The notes under the pieces are model-generated. The model ran no database searches. It saw nothing but the letters and a program-made list of their open reading frames with translations, and was not told where the DNA came from. A stretch of 64,000 bases of DNA from Shimia sp. SK013 (lineage in GTDB: Bacteria > Pseudomonadota > Alphaproteobacteria > Rhodobacterales > Rhodobacteraceae), in contig NZ_LAJH01000012.1 of the NCBI RefSeq assembly GCF_001292625.1, positions 186,001 through 250,000 on the forward strand. Direction: 5' to 3'. Both the position numbers and the translations under genes were made by a program. Of the stretch, positions 21,825 to 30,243 are shown one piece after another; positions within the stretch are counted from its first letter, which is position 1, and every line of letters starts with the position of its first letter.

Positions 21825-21842
21825 GGGGGCAAAAATGCCCCC
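21825..21842 (-). promoter_or_regulatory. Intercistronic hairpin between xylF and xylH
   Basis: Perfect 7-base arms GGGGGCA and TGCCCCC with a four-base loop lie just after the xylF stop. There is no long T-run on the minus strand. Such hairpins commonly protect the binding-protein part of an ABC-transporter mRNA and so raise xylF over xylHG. That role is inferred here. Confidence 0.55.
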
Positions 21843-21872
21843 CCGCGCAAATCGGCGGAGGGGCAGGTGTGT

Positions 21873-22886
21873 TTAGTTACACGCTGCGTTCGAAGAACCG
21901 GCGCAAAGTGCGCCTTTTTCGATCCAGCCAGCATCCAGAACAACGTTCAGGTTGTCGGCGGTCACAGGAACCGGAGACAGGAACATGGAGTTCATGGTTG
22001 TGCCCGATGGGGACGTCCATTCAGCGGATCCGTCAACGGATTTGCCAGCAGCCAGAGCCACGGCGATTTCACCCGCTGCGGCGCCCAGTGCACGGGCGTC
22101 TTTCCAAACCGATACGGTCTGTGTGCCCGTTGCAACACGGTTCAGAGCGGCGTGGTCGCCGTCCTGACCGGACACTGGAATACCTTCCATGCCTTGTGCG
22201 GTCAGCGCTGCAACAACACCGCCGGCGGTGCCGTCGTTGGAGGCCACAACCGCGTCAACTTTGTTGTCAGTTGCGGTCAGGATCTGCTCCATGTTGCGCT
22301 GTGCGTTCGCAGGAACCCAGCCATCAGTGTAGGCTTCGCCAACGATGGTGATGTCACCGGCGTCGATTGCCGCCTGCAGGATTTCCTGCTGGCCGCCGCG
22401 CAGGAAGTCTGCGTTCGGGTCAGTCGGAGAACCTTTGATCATGACGTAGTTGCCTTTTGGCTGTGCTGCCAGAACGGCCCGGGCCTGCATGCGGCCAACT
22501 TCGACGTTGTCAAAGGTCAGGTAGAAGGCGCGAGCGTCTTCGATCAGACGGTCATAGGCAACAACCGGAATTTCTTCGTCTGAAGCGGCCTGAACAGCCG
22601 GACCAACCGAGGATGCATCCTGAGCCAGGATGATCAGCGCGTCGGCGCCTTGTGCGATCAGGCTTTCGATGTCGGACAGCTGTTTAGCGGAAGAGCTTTG
22701 TGCGTCAGCAGAGATGTATTTGGCACCAGCTGCGTCCAGCGCGCCTTTGATGGCGGCTTCGTCTGTTTTCCAGCGTTCTTCCTGGAAGTTGGACCAGCTT
22801 ACGCCGATGACAAGATCGTCGGCCATTGCAGCCGTGCTCATGAATGCGCCGGCGATGATCGCCGTCGCGGATGCGAATAGTTTCAT
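21873..22886 (-). CDS. xylF: D-xylose ABC transporter substrate-binding protein
   Basis: This is the periplasmic sugar-binding protein that delivers xylose to XylH/XylG. The 337-residue precursor has a signal peptide (MKLFASATAIIAGAFMSTAAMA). It then follows Escherichia coli XylF closely: ERWKTDEAAIK, LIILAQDASSVGPAV, VVAYDRLIEDA, YLTFDNVEVGRMQA, KGNYVMIKGSPTDPNA, DAVVASNDGTAGG and ISGQD-type VSGQDGDHAALNRVATGTQT. ATG 22886 has TGGGAGGAAATT upstream. It is the first gene of xylFHG-glk, divergent from xylR across 215 bases with a palindromic operator. Confidence 0.95.
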   Translation of the reverse strand: MKLFASATAIIAGAFMSTAAMADDLVIGVSWSNFQEERWKTDEAAIKGALDAAGAKYISADAQSSSAKQLSDIESLIAQGADALIILAQDASSVGPAVQAASDEEIPVVAYDRLIEDARAFYLTFDNVEVGRMQARAVLAAQPKGNYVMIKGSPTDPNADFLRGGQQEILQAAIDAGDITIVGEAYTDGWVPANAQRNMEQILTATDNKVDAVVASNDGTAGGVVAALTAQGMEGIPVSGQDGDHAALNRVATGTQTVSVWKDARALGAAAGEIAVALAAGKSVDGSAEWTSPSGTTMNSMFLSPVPVTADNLNVVLDAGWIEKGALCAGSSNAACN

Positions 22887-22971
22887 AATTTCCTCCCAAT
22901 ATTCAGTCCAGGTCCCGAAAGGCGTCACACGACGTGAATCGAACTCCGGGCTGGTGTCGTCATGTTAGCGT

Positions 22972-22996
22972 ATTAAATTTGTAAATCAAATTAAAT
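22972..22996. promoter_or_regulatory. Putative XylR operator between xylF and xylR
   Basis: Arms ATTAAATTTG (22972-22981) and CAAATTAAAT (22987-22996) flank a five-base spacer, with nine of ten positions complementary. It sits in an AT-rich patch in the middle of the divergent region. A similar 10-5-10 dyad lies upstream of xylB, which makes a shared site for the ROK-family repressor likely. Confidence 0.62.
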
Positions 22997-23101
22997 CGGC
23001 TAGACTTGAAAAAATACGCAATTTGTCGGCACCTCGTCGAACCGATGTTGCTTTGAAGGCAAGCATCCGCGACAACGTCGGCAGCGAAGAAAGTGATCTA
23101 T

Positions 23102-24295
23102 ATGTCCGTGAATCAAAGAGAAATTGGGCGCAGAACATTGTTTGCGGAAATCCGCCGCCAAGCGCGTATTCCGCGTATCAGGCTGTCGGAAGTCACGGGA
23201 ATCAGCCGCGCGACGGTGACAACAATCACCGCAGAGCTGTTGCGTGATGGTCTCATTGAGGAGATCACCAGCGAATCTCCGGACAAGGATGCGCGCCGTG
23301 GGCGCCCCAAAGTGGACCTCAAAGTTCGCGGTGATGCGCGCTTGATTGCGGGGTGCAAAATTTCCAACAGGTCCGTGTCGCTGGTGTTGCTGGATTTCGA
23401 AGGCAATCAGTTGGCGGATCATGAAGTGGAGCTTGAACAGACCGCGCATCAAGCCGTCGATCTGGCGCAATTGTTGGCGGGGCACGTGGGCGATCTGGCC
23501 AATAAAGTGGGGCGCAGTCTGGCGGATGTGTCAGGCTTTGGTCTTGGGATTGCCGGCATCGTCGATGCGCCGCGCGGGTTTGTGCATTGGTCGCCGTCGT
23601 TGACATCGCGCAACGTGGAATTTGGCAAGGTGCTGTCTGACACATTGTCGATCCCGGTCTTTCTGGACAATGATGCCAACCTTGTTGCAATGGCGGAAAA
23701 GAGCTTTGGTCTCGGGCAGGGGCATTCTGATTTCATCGTGGTGACCATCGAAAGCGGTGTCGGCATGGGCATCGTGATTGGCAACGAGATTTATCGTGGC
23801 ACCCGTGGGTGTGGCGCGGAATTCGGCCACACAAAGGTGCAACTCGAGGGCGCGTTGTGCCGGTGTGGGCAGCGGGGCTGTCTGGAGGCATATGTCGCCG
23901 ACTACGCTTTGCTACGCGAAGCCATGAGCGCCAGCGGCGGGCAGGACGATCGGCAGGTTGAAGATCTATTGGCAGCGGCCAAAACCGGCGACGCGGTGGC
24001 AAGCTCAATCGTAGAGCGGGCCGGGCGTATGTTCGCGATGGGGTTGGCCAATTTGGTGAACATCTTTGATCCGGAACTGATCATTCTGGCCGGTGAACAG
24101 ATGCAGGCGAGTCACCTGTATGCCGAAGAAGTTATTGAAGTTATGCGAAAACTGATCGTTCAGGTGGACAAGGCGCCGCCAGAGGTTGTCGTGCACAAAT
24201 GGGGCAACCAAATGTGGGCCCGTGGTGCGGCGGCTTATGCTTTGGAAAACGTGTCGGAACTGGCTTTGCAGGAAATGAAAGATAATGTGGTCTAA
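23102..24295 (+). CDS. xylR: ROK-family transcriptional repressor of the xylose locus
   Basis: This is a sugar-responsive repressor. The N-terminal winged helix (about residues 5-60: IRRQARIPRIRLSEVTGISRATVTTITAELL) is followed by a ROK sugar-kinase-like domain with GFGLGIAGIVD, PVFLDNDANLVAMAEKSFG, ESGVGMGIVIGNEIYRG and GAEFGH. The zinc-binding ROK signature CRCGQRGCLEAY is intact. I use ATG 23102; a GTG nine bases upstream is also possible and the ribosome site is weak for both. It is divergent from xylF, and its 3' end overlaps the next gene by 11 bases. Confidence 0.9.
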   Translation: MSVNQREIGRRTLFAEIRRQARIPRIRLSEVTGISRATVTTITAELLRDGLIEEITSESPDKDARRGRPKVDLKVRGDARLIAGCKISNRSVSLVLLDFEGNQLADHEVELEQTAHQAVDLAQLLAGHVGDLANKVGRSLADVSGFGLGIAGIVDAPRGFVHWSPSLTSRNVEFGKVLSDTLSIPVFLDNDANLVAMAEKSFGLGQGHSDFIVVTIESGVGMGIVIGNEIYRGTRGCGAEFGHTKVQLEGALCRCGQRGCLEAYVADYALLREAMSASGGQDDRQVEDLLAAAKTGDAVASSIVERAGRMFAMGLANLVNIFDPELIILAGEQMQASHLYAEEVIEVMRKLIVQVDKAPPEVVVHKWGNQMWARGAAAYALENVSELALQEMKDNVV

Positions 24296-25829
24296 AGGTT
24301 TGGCGGCACTGAGTGTCGGGGCGTTGGCAACTTCGGCAGCGGCCGAAGCGCGGTTTGTTCCGGTGGATGTGGCCCCGCATGTTTATGACGGCGGGTGGGA
24401 GCATTATGTTGGCGGCGGTGTGGCGGTGTTTGACTGCGACGGTGACGGTCTGTCCGATCTGGTGGCAGCAGGTGGGGAAAACCCTGCGATTCTGATGCGC
24501 AACCGCTCGGACACGGATGGCGATATCCGGTTTGAAACTGCAACCCCTGACGACTTGACGCTTACCGGTGTGGCCGGAGTCTATGCGTTAGACATCGATG
24601 GTGACGGTTGGCGTGATCTGGTGATCCTGCGGGTTGGCGAAAACAAACTGCTGCAGGGCGGGCCGGAATGTTCGTTCCGTCCGATGGAGATTGACGGTTT
24701 TGACGGCGGCGATGGCTGGACCACGGCGTTTTCGGCCACTTGGGAAGCAGGCAATGCGCTGCCAACGTTGGCCTTTGGCAATTATGTCGACCGCACCAAT
24801 CCTGATGGACCGTTTGAGGCGTGTGACGCCAATGTGCTGTTTCGACCCGAGGGCGACGGGTATTCTAAAACTTTGCTTGAGCCGGGGTTCTGTCCGCTGT
24901 CGATCTTGTTTTCCGATTGGGGGCGTCAGGGACGTCCCGACCTACGGATGAGCAACGACCGGCACTATTATGTCAAAGGTGGTGCAGAACAGATGTGGGC
25001 GATGGAGGCTACGCCGCGCCTTTTTGATGAGGGCGATGGTTGGACCACCCACATGCTTTGGGGGATGGGGATTGCGAGTCGGGATATTGATTTTGACGGG
25101 GTGAGCGAAGTCTTTATGAGTTCGATGGGCGATCAACGCCTGATGCGGCTTTCGCGCGGTGAGGGGCCGACGTTTGAAGACGTGCCATATGAAATGGGCA
25201 CCTCGGCGCATCGCCCTTATCAGGGGGGCGACGGACGGCCATCCACGGGGTGGCACATTGCTTTTGGGGATGTGACCAACAACGGGCTGGATGATGTGTT
25301 CATCGCCAAAGGTAACGTTGAACAGATGCCGGATGCGGCGATGGAAGATCCCAACAACCTCTTGATCCAAATGCCGGACGGCAGCTTTGAGGAACAGGGC
25401 GGTATTGCGGGCATTGGCACGATGGCGCGGTCTCGCGGCGCGGCTTTGGCGGATTTGAACAACAACGGCTTGCTGGATCTGGTGGTGGTCAACCGCCGCG
25501 CGCCGATGGAAGTTTATCAGAACGTGACCGAGGACGCGGGGCATTGGGTGGCGGTTTCCCTATTGGGCGATGGTGGCAATGGCGACGCGGTTGGTGCGTT
25601 CATCGAAGTGCAGGCCGGTGCACGCGCCTATGTACGTGAGGTGGTTGTCGGCGGTGGCCATGCAGGTGGTGTCGCCGTGCCTGAACATTTTGGTCTGGGC
25701 GATGTGACGGCTGTGAAGGTGCGGGTGATCTGGCCCGGTGGCATTGTGTCAGATTGGGTTGATTTGAAGACCGGTGCGGTCTGGATGCTGTGGGCCGATG
25801 GCGACGGGCTGGCGGTGGCAGAGTACTGA
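24285..25829 (+). CDS. Exported FG-GAP/VCBS-repeat protein, CRTAC1/UnbV-like
   Basis: This is a secreted beta-propeller-type protein of 514 residues with a signal peptide (MWSKGLAALSVGALATSAAAEA). Calcium-binding FG-GAP loops recur: FDCDGDGLSDLV (about 50), LDIDGDGWRDLV (about 100), DIDFDGVSEVF, FGDVTNNGLDDVF and LADLNNNGLLDLV. The C-terminal part (GDAVGAFIEVQAGARAYVRE, HFGLGDVTAVKVRVIWPGG) matches the ASPIC/UnbV domain. Its molecular role is unknown. Its start lies inside the last codons of xylR, suggesting co-translation, and it is convergent with the diheme peroxidase gene 11 bases away. Confidence 0.85.
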   Translation: MWSKGLAALSVGALATSAAAEARFVPVDVAPHVYDGGWEHYVGGGVAVFDCDGDGLSDLVAAGGENPAILMRNRSDTDGDIRFETATPDDLTLTGVAGVYALDIDGDGWRDLVILRVGENKLLQGGPECSFRPMEIDGFDGGDGWTTAFSATWEAGNALPTLAFGNYVDRTNPDGPFEACDANVLFRPEGDGYSKTLLEPGFCPLSILFSDWGRQGRPDLRMSNDRHYYVKGGAEQMWAMEATPRLFDEGDGWTTHMLWGMGIASRDIDFDGVSEVFMSSMGDQRLMRLSRGEGPTFEDVPYEMGTSAHRPYQGGDGRPSTGWHIAFGDVTNNGLDDVFIAKGNVEQMPDAAMEDPNNLLIQMPDGSFEEQGGIAGIGTMARSRGAALADLNNNGLLDLVVVNRRAPMEVYQNVTEDAGHWVAVSLLGDGGNGDAVGAFIEVQAGARAYVREVVVGGGHAGGVAVPEHFGLGDVTAVKVRVIWPGGIVSDWVDLKTGAVWMLWADGDGLAVAEY

Positions 25830-25840
25830 TCTTAGGCGGT

Positions 25841-27145
25841 TTACTTGTCCAGCGACAGGCCTGAAGGCACGGTTTCCGGCACACCCAAGCGGCCTTTGAG
25901 ACTGTCGTAGTCAGTGAGTGCGCCGAGGAAGGCAATCAGTTGGGCGACTTCTGTGTCGGTCAGATGTGTTGTGGGCAAGGTATTGGCCGCGGCAATTGCT
26001 GCAACGTCCTTTGCGTTTTCGATCAGGGCCGTGTCGTTGGTGAAGGCGCCTTCGCTCAGCACGGCCTGATTGATGGAGTAAGCCGCGAGCGCAGTGGTTG
26101 GATCAAGGTGGTGGCGCACGACGTCTTCTAGCGACGCATAAGCGCCCGAGTGGCCGTAAGGTGCGGTTTCAGTGATGTTGCGCAGCGAAGGCGTGCGGAA
26201 GGCATAGAAATCGGTTTCATCACCGGTCACGCGTCCGCGACCCACATCGCGGTTGTGGCGTTCAAATCGGGCGGCTTTGCCGGGGCCAATCTGGGGCATG
26301 GCTATGGCGTGAAAATCGTGATCGGTTTGGAAAAGCCCGCTGTGACAGGCGCTGCATTCGGCTTTGCCATAAAAGAGGTTCATGCCAGCTGTTTGATCCG
26401 GATCCAGCGGGGTGCCATCGCGCAAGTGGGCGTCAAACGGGCTTTGGTCCGCGCGCCATTCAAAGGTGATAAATGCGGCGATTGCGTTGGCGATATGGGT
26501 GAAGTGGACCGGAGTGTCTGCGCCGATGACGTCATCAAATGCTGCGCGGTAAGTAGGGATCGCTTCCACGCGTTTTGCCAGAATGTCCCACGCGCCGCCG
26601 TCACCTGTTAGCTGTCCCAAGCGCACCGCCTGCGCGACGTCGTTTTCCGAATAGTGCCCAGCCATTTCATCGCCAGATAAAACGGGAAACATGGCTTGGG
26701 CGGCGAGGGCGTTGGTGAACCCCATCTCCATCTCTGCTCCTAAGGGCGTGCGGATGCCGGAGAGCCGAGAAGCGTCGTCTTCTAGTCTGCCGTCGTGGAA
26801 GAAGACGGTGAATTCAGTTGCTCCGAGGTTCCAGAGCGCGGGCGCGTTGCGCGGAATGCGTTGTTCGGGCGGGTTCGCTGCATCAATGACGCGGTTGGTG
26901 CCAAGGCCGCTCGCCCCGTCGCCAAGGCCAAGGGACAGGCCGTCAGAGGTGCCAAGGTCGGGATGGTGACAGGTGGCACAGCTAACCGAGCGGTTGCCTG
27001 ACAGGATCGGGTCATAGAACAGTTGCCAGCCAAGGCGCGTTTCGTCCTCGCCTTGCGCAGGGAACACTGCGTCTGGCTTGGGCAGGTCGGCGGCGATTGC
27101 CGTGACTGGCAAGATCAAAATAGCGGTGGCAAGTAGATGGCGCAT
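25841..27145 (-). CDS. Diheme cytochrome c peroxidase / MauG-family protein
   Basis: This is a periplasmic diheme enzyme. The 434-residue precursor has a signal peptide (MRHLLATAILILPVTAIAA) and two CxxCH heme sites, SCATCH at about residue 53 and ECSACH at about 255. Family segments are GWQLFYDPILSGNRSVSC, NRVIDAANPPEQRIPRNAPALWN, YAFRTPSLRNITETAPYGHSG and a C-terminal LIAFLGALTD. The start at 27145 gives the signal peptide; the frame stays open upstream to 27370, over the xylA 3' end, and that extension is rejected. It could be a hydrogen-peroxide reductase or a MauG-like maturation oxidase. Confidence 0.88.
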   Translation of the reverse strand: MRHLLATAILILPVTAIAADLPKPDAVFPAQGEDETRLGWQLFYDPILSGNRSVSCATCHHPDLGTSDGLSLGLGDGASGLGTNRVIDAANPPEQRIPRNAPALWNLGATEFTVFFHDGRLEDDASRLSGIRTPLGAEMEMGFTNALAAQAMFPVLSGDEMAGHYSENDVAQAVRLGQLTGDGGAWDILAKRVEAIPTYRAAFDDVIGADTPVHFTHIANAIAAFITFEWRADQSPFDAHLRDGTPLDPDQTAGMNLFYGKAECSACHSGLFQTDHDFHAIAMPQIGPGKAARFERHNRDVGRGRVTGDETDFYAFRTPSLRNITETAPYGHSGAYASLEDVVRHHLDPTTALAAYSINQAVLSEGAFTNDTALIENAKDVAAIAAANTLPTTHLTDTEVAQLIAFLGALTDYDSLKGRLGVPETVPSGLSLDK

Positions 27146-27166
27146 GGTCGTCCCTGGATAGTCAAA

Positions 27167-27196
27167 CCCCCTCGCACCAGTTCTGGCGCGAGGGGG
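27167..27196 (-). terminator. Terminator of the xylBA operon
   Basis: A long hairpin has outer arms CCCCCTCGC (27167-27175) and GCGAGGGGG (27188-27196) and inner arms CCAG and CTGG around a two-base loop. Read on the minus strand it is followed by TTTG. It lies 30 bases after the xylA stop. It could also slow transcription entering from the other side. Confidence 0.72.
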
Positions 27197-27228
27197 GAGT
27201 GTGTCAGTCAAATCCACTTCTGTCAGGA

Positions 27229-28533
27229 TCAAACGAAGCGGTTTACGTAGTTTTCCAAGATTTCCTGACGACCGGACTTCGGAGCCGGATTCATCTTGCC
27301 TGCGTTCACGTCGGCAAAGATGCTGCCGAGATCGCTGGTCAGCATCGCTTGCGCCTCGGGTGTGTCCCAACCGGAGTACCGCTCAGACAGGGCCGCATCC
27401 AAACCACCGTCTTCGATCATGGCTGCGGCGGCTTTCAGGCCGCGTGCGCAGATGTCCATACCGCCCACATGTGCCGCGATCAGATCGTCGGCATCCAGTG
27501 ATTGACGGCGCAGTTTGGCGTCAAAGTTGGTGCCACCTTTGGTCAATCCGCCATCCTTGAGGATGTGGTAATAGGCCAGCGCGACTTCGGGCACGTTATT
27601 GGGGAACTGGTCGGTGTCCCAGCCGGATTGATAGTCGTTGCGGTTCATGTCGATGCTGCCCAGAACCCCAAGTGCCGTGGCGGTGGCAATTTCGTGTTCA
27701 AAGCTGTGCCCGGCAAGAATCGCGTGGCCCTGTTCGAGGTTGAGTTTGACCTCGTTCTCAAGGCCGTACTTTTGCAGGAAGCCGTAACAGGTCGCGGCAT
27801 CATAATCGTACTGATGCTTGGAAGGTTCCTGTGGTTTGGGTTCGACCAAGATCTGGCCGGTGAAACCGATCTTGTGTTTGTAGTCGACAACCATGTTGAG
27901 GAACCGGCCCATGTGGTCAAGTTCACGCCCCATGTCAGTGTTCAGCAGTGTTTCGTAGCCTTCACGTCCGCCCCAAAGCACATAGTTCTGCCCGTCCAGT
28001 TTCATGGTGGCGTCCATGCAGGTTTTCACGGTCGCGGCGGAGTAGGCAAACACATCGGGATCGGGGTTGGTCGAGGCACCCGACATCCAGCGGCGGTGGC
28101 TGAACATGTTGGCCGTGCCCCAAAGAAGTTTGACTTTGCGGCTGCTCATCTTTTCGCCGAAGTAGTCGATGATGGCCTCAAAATTTTGCAGGCTTTCGGC
28201 AAAGGTGTCGCCTTCGGGGCGGATGTCGGCGTCGTGCCAGCAGAAGTAGGGCTGGCCCAAGATGTCGAACATTTCAAACGCGGCATCGGCTTTGATCTTG
28301 GCGGTCGCCATTTGATCTTGGGGGTGCCAAGGGCGCTCTAGTGTTTGTCCACCAAAGGGGTCTCCACCTTCCCATGCAAAGCTGTGCCAGTAGGCGATGG
28401 CAAAGCGCAGGTGGTCTTCCATGCGTTTGCCCATGACAATTTCGTCCGGGTTGTAATGATGGAAGGCCATCGGGTTGGTGCTGTTTGGGCCTTCGTATTG
28501 AACGGGCGCGATGCCGGAGAAAAAGTCGGTCAT
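27229..28533 (-). CDS. xylA: Xylose isomerase
   Basis: XylA converts D-xylose to D-xylulose in the cytoplasm. The 434-residue protein is the class II length. Conserved regions include [30 protein letters not shown] (catalytic His and metal site), [42 protein letters not shown] with the metal-binding Glu/Lys, [18 protein letters not shown] and [18 protein letters not shown]. It overlaps the xylB stop by ATGA, so the two form an operon with xylB first. Confidence 0.97.
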   Translation of the reverse strand: MTDFFSGIAPVQYEGPNSTNPMAFHHYNPDEIVMGKRMEDHLRFAIAYWHSFAWEGGDPFGGQTLERPWHPQDQMATAKIKADAAFEMFDILGQPYFCWHDADIRPEGDTFAESLQNFEAIIDYFGEKMSSRKVKLLWGTANMFSHRRWMSGASTNPDPDVFAYSAATVKTCMDATMKLDGQNYVLWGGREGYETLLNTDMGRELDHMGRFLNMVVDYKHKIGFTGQILVEPKPQEPSKHQYDYDAATCYGFLQKYGLENEVKLNLEQGHAILAGHSFEHEIATATALGVLGSIDMNRNDYQSGWDTDQFPNNVPEVALAYYHILKDGGLTKGGTNFDAKLRRQSLDADDLIAAHVGGMDICARGLKAAAAMIEDGGLDAALSERYSGWDTPEAQAMLTSDLGSIFADVNAGKMNPAPKSGRQEILENYVNRFV

Positions 28534-29984
28534 GATTGTAGGGCCTTTATGCCGGAGTAGGAATTTCGGAAAGCGGCATAGGCCGCTTCATAATCGTCGC
28601 GCAGATCGCTGCGCGGTTGGATGATGGTGGCGACGTCGGGACGGGTCATGGTCGCAACCGGATCGGCGTCGGTTGCAGCGCAGATGGCCAGTCGGGCGGC
28701 CCCAAGCGCGGCGCCGAATTCGCCGTCTTTAGGCAGGGCGATTGGCAGGTTCAAAACCGTGGCGATCAATTCGACCCAGAATGGCGACTGTGAACCGCCG
28801 CCAATGGCGATGACTTGATCCAGCTTGGCGCCGGTGGATTTCAGCGCTTCCAGATTGTCGCGTAAGGCAAAGGTCACGCCTTCGAGGACGGCTTGCGTCA
28901 GCGCCTGATGCCCTGAGGCAATGTCCAGCCCAATGAAGGCACCGCGAACGTCGGCGTCATTGTGCGGGGTGCGCTCGCCAGACAAATACGGAAGGAAGCG
29001 CATTTTGCCGGGGCCGGAAATAGTGTCGCCGAGCGCTCGGGTCAGATCAGCTGGGCTCTCTTGCAGATTGCGAGACAGCCAGTTCAGGCAGTCAGTTGCC
29101 GCAAGAATGACGCCCATCTGATACCAGCGGTCCGGAATGGCGTGGCAAAAGGTGTGCACGGCGCTGGCGGGTTTCGGGGCATACGCGTCGCGGCCTGCAA
29201 GCAGCACACCCGAGGTGCCGAGCGAGACAAAACCGTCACCTTCGCCCAAAGCGCCGATGCCGCAAGCCGCTGCGGCGTTGTCGCCGGCACCGGCAGCCAC
29301 GACAACATCGTCAGGCAGGCCGAGCAATGATGCGATATCAGAGCGCACTGTGCCGATGGCGTCGGACCCTTCAAACAGGTCAGGCATCTGGTCGCGGCGC
29401 ATACCTGAGGCCGCAAGCAGGTCTTCGGACCAGTCACGCGCGCCAACGTCGAGCCAACTGGTGCCAGCGGAGTCGGACATGTCGGATGCGTAGACACCGG
29501 TCAGCCAGAAGTTCAGGTAATCTTTTGGCAGCAGGACTTTGGCGGTTTTGGCAAAGATGTCAGCTTCATTGTCTGCCACCCAAGCCACCTTGGGCGCGGT
29601 GAAGCCTGGAAACACGATGTTGCCAGACAGGTCGCGCACATTGGCCGTCGCATCAAGCTTGGCAGCTTGGTCGACCGAGCGTGTGTCGTTCCACATCATG
29701 CAGGGGCGCAGGGGCGTACCAGCCGCGTCCAGCAGGTTGGCGCCGTGCATATGCCCAGAAACGCCGATGCCACGAATGGCAGCAACTGCGGCGGGCGCTT
29801 CGGCGCGCAGCTCTGCAAACACGGTGATGCAGGCGTCTGTCCAGTCAGATTGGGCCTGTTCGGACCAGCCTGCGTGCGGACGTGTTGTGTCATATGATGC
29901 TTCTTTGGCAGCGACCACCTGTTGCGCTTCGTCGATCAAAAGCGCGCGCAGGCCGGACGTGCCAAGATCGATTCCCACAAACAT
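28530..29984 (-). CDS. xylB: Xylulokinase
   Basis: XylB phosphorylates D-xylulose to xylulose 5-phosphate, which enters the pentose phosphate pathway. The 484-residue FGGY-family kinase starts [17 protein letters not shown] and has [60 protein letters not shown] and the C-terminal signature [18 protein letters not shown] and [11 protein letters not shown]. The start at 29984 follows GGAGAGCCCC; the frame extends to 30056 without a conserved sequence. It is the first gene of the xylBA operon, with a dyad resembling the xylF/xylR operator 25 bases before the start. Confidence 0.96.
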   Translation of the reverse strand: MFVGIDLGTSGLRALLIDEAQQVVAAKEASYDTTRPHAGWSEQAQSDWTDACITVFAELRAEAPAAVAAIRGIGVSGHMHGANLLDAAGTPLRPCMMWNDTRSVDQAAKLDATANVRDLSGNIVFPGFTAPKVAWVADNEADIFAKTAKVLLPKDYLNFWLTGVYASDMSDSAGTSWLDVGARDWSEDLLAASGMRRDQMPDLFEGSDAIGTVRSDIASLLGLPDDVVVAAGAGDNAAAACGIGALGEGDGFVSLGTSGVLLAGRDAYAPKPASAVHTFCHAIPDRWYQMGVILAATDCLNWLSRNLQESPADLTRALGDTISGPGKMRFLPYLSGERTPHNDADVRGAFIGLDIASGHQALTQAVLEGVTFALRDNLEALKSTGAKLDQVIAIGGGSQSPFWVELIATVLNLPIALPKDGEFGAALGAARLAICAATDADPVATMTRPDVATIIQPRSDLRDDYEAAYAAFRNSYSGIKALQS

Positions 29985-30008
29985 GGGGCTCTCCTCAGTG
30001 TCTCCTCT

Positions 30009-30033
30009 AATTAGTTTTTGCCTCAAATTAATT
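30009..30033. promoter_or_regulatory. Putative XylR operator upstream of xylB
   Basis: Arms AATTAGTTTT (30009-30018) and CAAATTAATT (30024-30033) are separated by five bases, with eight of ten positions complementary. The right arm matches the right arm of the xylF/xylR dyad in nine of ten bases. The left part TTAGTTT also resembles ends of known ROK XylR operators. A weak promoter on the minus strand (TTGAAT, 17 bases, AATTAA) would overlap it, which fits repression. Confidence 0.6.
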
Positions 30034-30184
30034 CGGATTTCAAACCAGAAATTCAAAAATCGCGAATTGTTTTGGCCAGTTTGCCCGCAGGACCACGGCC
30101 TATTACCGGCTTTCGCTTTGTTTTCATGGCTTTGAGCGAAAGAGCCCTGCCATTTTCAACATAGCCGTAATGCAAGCGCATCGC

Positions 30185-30215
30185 TTGACCTTCCACCAGC
30201 TGGAACCCTTATGTA
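30185..30215 (+). promoter_or_regulatory. MerR-type (CueR/HmrR) promoter of copA
   Basis: A -35 TTGACC (30185-30190) and a -10-like TATGTA (30210-30215) are separated by 19 bases, longer than the optimal 17. The dyad TTCCA-ccagc-TGGAA lies in the spacer. This is the standard architecture at which MerR-family copper sensors twist DNA to activate transcription. It lies about 30 bases upstream of the copA start, and a MerR regulator gene is the second gene of the operon. Confidence 0.82.
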
Positions 30216-30243
30216 GCGTGTCAGGACAATAGAAAGACGACTC

